The position numbers and the translations under genes are program-made. Shown here piece after piece: positions 6,101 to 7,511 of a DNA stretch of 7,511 nucleotides. The notes beneath the pieces were generated by a model, which was given only the letters and a program-made list of their open reading frames with translations, was not told where the DNA came from and did not search any database. Every line of letters begins with the position of its first letter. Position 1 is the stretch's first letter. Source of the DNA: Saprospiraceae bacterium (GTDB taxonomy: Bacteria; Bacteroidota; Bacteroidia; Chitinophagales; Saprospiraceae); the NCBI GenBank assembly GCA_020630895.1, contig JAHDII010000152.1:1-7511 (forward strand), read 5' to 3'.

Positions 6101-6108
6101 TATTTTTG
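6101..6108 (+). promoter_or_regulatory. -7 element for the thiolase gene
   Basis: TATTTTTG matches TAnnTTTG exactly and faces away from the tatD element only 25 bp off. A start near 6113-6116 would leave an untranslated leader of about 110 nt before the thiolase ATG. No -33 TTG is seen at the expected distance. Confidence 0.4.
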
Positions 6109-6177
6109 CGGCATTCAATGAAAAAGATAACGTTTCATTCAAATAACTTCAAAAAATTATTTTTAGTATAAAATTTT

Positions 6178-6193
6178 AAAATCTTAAGATTTT
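6178..6193. repeat. 16-bp perfect palindrome in the thiolase leader
   Basis: AAAATCTTAAGATTTT is a perfect inverted repeat without a loop, centred about 42 bp before the thiolase start codon. It could be a binding site for a dimeric regulator. In such AT-rich DNA, chance palindromes are also common. Confidence 0.4.
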
Positions 6194-6226
6194 TCAAAAA
6201 ATTGAACATATAAAATTTATAAAATC

Positions 6227-7405
6227 ATGAAAAAAGTATATATCTGTTCTGCGGTAAGAACTCCTATAGGAAGTTTTGGAGGTGTATTTTCATCTTTTTC
6301 AGCTACTCAATTAGGAAGTTTTGCTATTCAAGGAGCTTTGGAAAAAGCAGGTGTTTCTGCTGAGGAAGTGAATGAAGTATTTATGGGAAATGTTTGTTCT
6401 GCTAATTTAGGACAAGCTCCTGCTCGTCAAGCAGCTTTAAATGCTGGAATAGGAAATCATGTTCCTTGTACAACAGTAAATAAAGTATGTTCTTCAGGAA
6501 TGAAATCTGTAATGTTTGCAGCACAAAGTATTATGCTAGGAATGAATGATCTAGTAGTAGCAGGAGGAATGGAAAGTATGAGCAATATTCCTTTTTATTT
6601 ACCTAAAGCAAGATGGGGATATAAATATGGCAATGGATCTTTAGTAGATGGGTTACAAAAAGATGGCTTAACAGATGTTTATAATCAACAAGCTATGGGT
6701 GTTTGTGCAGATACTACAGCTACCAAATATAATATTAGCAGAGAGGAGCAAGATAATTATGCTATTAATTCTTATAAAAGATCGGCTGCTACAACAGAAT
6801 CAGGAAAATTTAAAGAAGAAATTATTCCAGTATCTGTTCCTCAAAGAAAAAAAGATCCTATTATAGTTTCTGAAGATGAAGAATATAAAAATGTAAGATT
6901 TGATAAAATACCTCAATTAAGAGCTGTATTTACAAAAGAAGGTACTGTAACTGCTGCAAATGCTTCTACTATTAATGATGGTGCTGCTGCTTTAATTGTT
7001 GCTAGTGAAGAAAAAGTAAAAGCTTTAGGCTTAACTCCTATTGCTGAAATTCTTTCTTTTGCTGATGCAGCACAAGAGCCTGAATGGTTTACTACTGCCC
7101 CTACTCTAGCAGCTCCTCTAGCATTAAAACGTGCAGGTCTTTCAAAAAGTGATGTTGACTTTTTTGAAGTTAATGAAGCATTTTCTGTAGTTACCTTAGC
7201 TTTTAATAAAGTTTTAGATATTGATGTAGATAAAGTCAATGTTTTTGGAGGTGCCGTTTCTTTAGGTCATCCTTTGGGAACTTCAGGAGCTAGAATTTTA
7301 ACGACTCTAAATAATGTTTTACATCAAAATGATGGAGAAATTGGCTTAGCTGCTATTTGTAATGGTGGTGGTGGTGCTTCTGCTATGGTATTGAAAAGAA
7401 TGTAA
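6227..7405 (+). CDS. Acetyl-CoA C-acetyltransferase (thiolase II, mitochondrial T2-like)
   Basis: This 392-aa enzyme is full length for a biosynthetic-type thiolase. It catalyses reversible condensation of two acetyl-CoA to acetoacetyl-CoA, or thiolytic cleavage of the latter, in the cytoplasm. The active-site set is complete: nucleophile C88 in VNKVCSSGMKSV, N316 in VNEAFS, H348 in GGAVSLGHPLGTSGAR and C378 in ICNGGGGASAM. The stretches MESMSN, DGLTDVYN, EEQDNYAINSY, VTAANAS, FADAA.EP and NGGGGASAM resemble what I remember of human ACAT1 (mitochondrial T2) closely, favouring an acetoacetyl-CoA-type enzyme over a long-chain 3-ketoacyl-CoA thiolase. The start ATG follows an A/T-rich leader without a Shine-Dalgarno sequence. 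No beta-oxidation or ketone-body partner gene lies next to it, so the pathway (short-chain fatty acid or amino acid breakdown, or precursor synthesis) is open. Common symbols for this activity are atoB, phaA and thlA; the sequence does not decide between them. Confidence 0.95.
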   Translation: MKKVYICSAVRTPIGSFGGVFSSFSATQLGSFAIQGALEKAGVSAEEVNEVFMGNVCSANLGQAPARQAALNAGIGNHVPCTTVNKVCSSGMKSVMFAAQSIMLGMNDLVVAGGMESMSNIPFYLPKARWGYKYGNGSLVDGLQKDGLTDVYNQQAMGVCADTTATKYNISREEQDNYAINSYKRSAATTESGKFKEEIIPVSVPQRKKDPIIVSEDEEYKNVRFDKIPQLRAVFTKEGTVTAANASTINDGAAALIVASEEKVKALGLTPIAEILSFADAAQEPEWFTTAPTLAAPLALKRAGLSKSDVDFFEVNEAFSVVTLAFNKVLDIDVDKVNVFGGAVSLGHPLGTSGARILTTLNNVLHQNDGEIGLAAICNGGGGASAMVLKRM

Positions 7406-7442
7406 TTATTAATATTGAATTCAATTATGGATAAATTTGTAA

Positions 7443-7470
7443 AGACCACAGTTCAATAGACCACAGACCA
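7443..7470. repeat. Short direct repeats AGACCACAG after the thiolase gene
   Basis: AGACCACAG occurs at 7443-7451 and 7458-7466, a 15-bp period, and a partial third copy AGACCA overlaps the end (7465-7470). Its GC content stands out from the surrounding AT-rich spacer. It looks like a small or decayed copy of an intergenic tandem repeat; no coding sequence covers it. Confidence 0.6.
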
Positions 7471-7511
7471 AGGTTAATATTAAAATAGTTTTAAAACTCA
7501 TATTTATATTA

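Noticed and set aside
6675..7239. Two open frames (6675-6866 plus, 6913-7239 minus) inside the thiolase gene
   Set aside because: The thiolase frame is complete with all catalytic residues, so both are shadows.
7414..7425. 12-bp palindrome ATTGAATTCAAT after thiolase, and AGTTTTAAAACT at 7487-7498
   Set aside because: They have no loop and no T run, so they are not terminators; short palindromes are expected by chance in AT-rich DNA.
7427..7459. Short frame beginning ATG after thiolase, with TAAATTTG at 7432-7439
   Set aside because: It has only ten codons before a stop, and the -7-like element lacks a -33 TTG at the right distance; a promoter for a gene beyond the edge cannot be judged.

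Overview
This AT-rich window looks like ordinary chromosomal housekeeping DNA from a free-living Bacteroidota species, probably of a Cytophagia- or Flavobacteriia-type lineage. Four things point there. Several genes are preceded by the Bacteroidota -7 element TAnnTTTG, in two cases with a TTG at about -33, and by A/T-rich leaders rather than Shine-Dalgarno sequences. The exbB-membrane protein-exbD-exbD gene order is of a Bacteroidota kind. The small PH-like membrane protein is of a type I associate with this phylum. The genes use A/T-ending codons heavily. I cannot assign a genus from sequence alone.

Layout. Bases 1-1010 (minus) are the first 336 codons of a large secreted protein whose C-terminus lies outside the window. 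A divergent spacer with a good promoter leads to a 163-aa two-TM protein (1230-1721, plus). It converges on a GNAT acetyltransferase (1778-2254, minus), and the two share a bidirectional hairpin terminator. Next, all on the minus strand and read from right to left, come a TatD-family hydrolase (6039-5260), tRNA-Ser(GGA) (5135-5049), and an operon of exbB (4944-4240), a six-TM protein of unknown function (4164-3433) and two different exbD genes (3405-2845 and 2809-2336). The operon has a recognisable promoter just past the tRNA and ends at a strong hairpin terminator (2278-2316). Divergent from tatD, a complete acetyl-CoA acetyltransferase (thiolase) runs 6227-7405 on the plus strand. The last 106 bases are intergenic and hold a short AGACCACAG repeat.

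How the genes fit together. The ExbB/ExbD proteins should form a proton-driven inner-membrane motor that energises TonB-dependent outer-membrane transport or a related envelope process. No tonB is present in the window. The unknown six-TM protein sits between motor subunits and is the best candidate for a poorly described component. The remaining genes (GNAT, TatD, tRNA, thiolase) look like unrelated single transcription units. I see no CRISPR array, insertion sequence, prophage or toxin-antitoxin system. No clearly new system is evident; the findings below are mostly regulatory structures and oddities of the motor operon.
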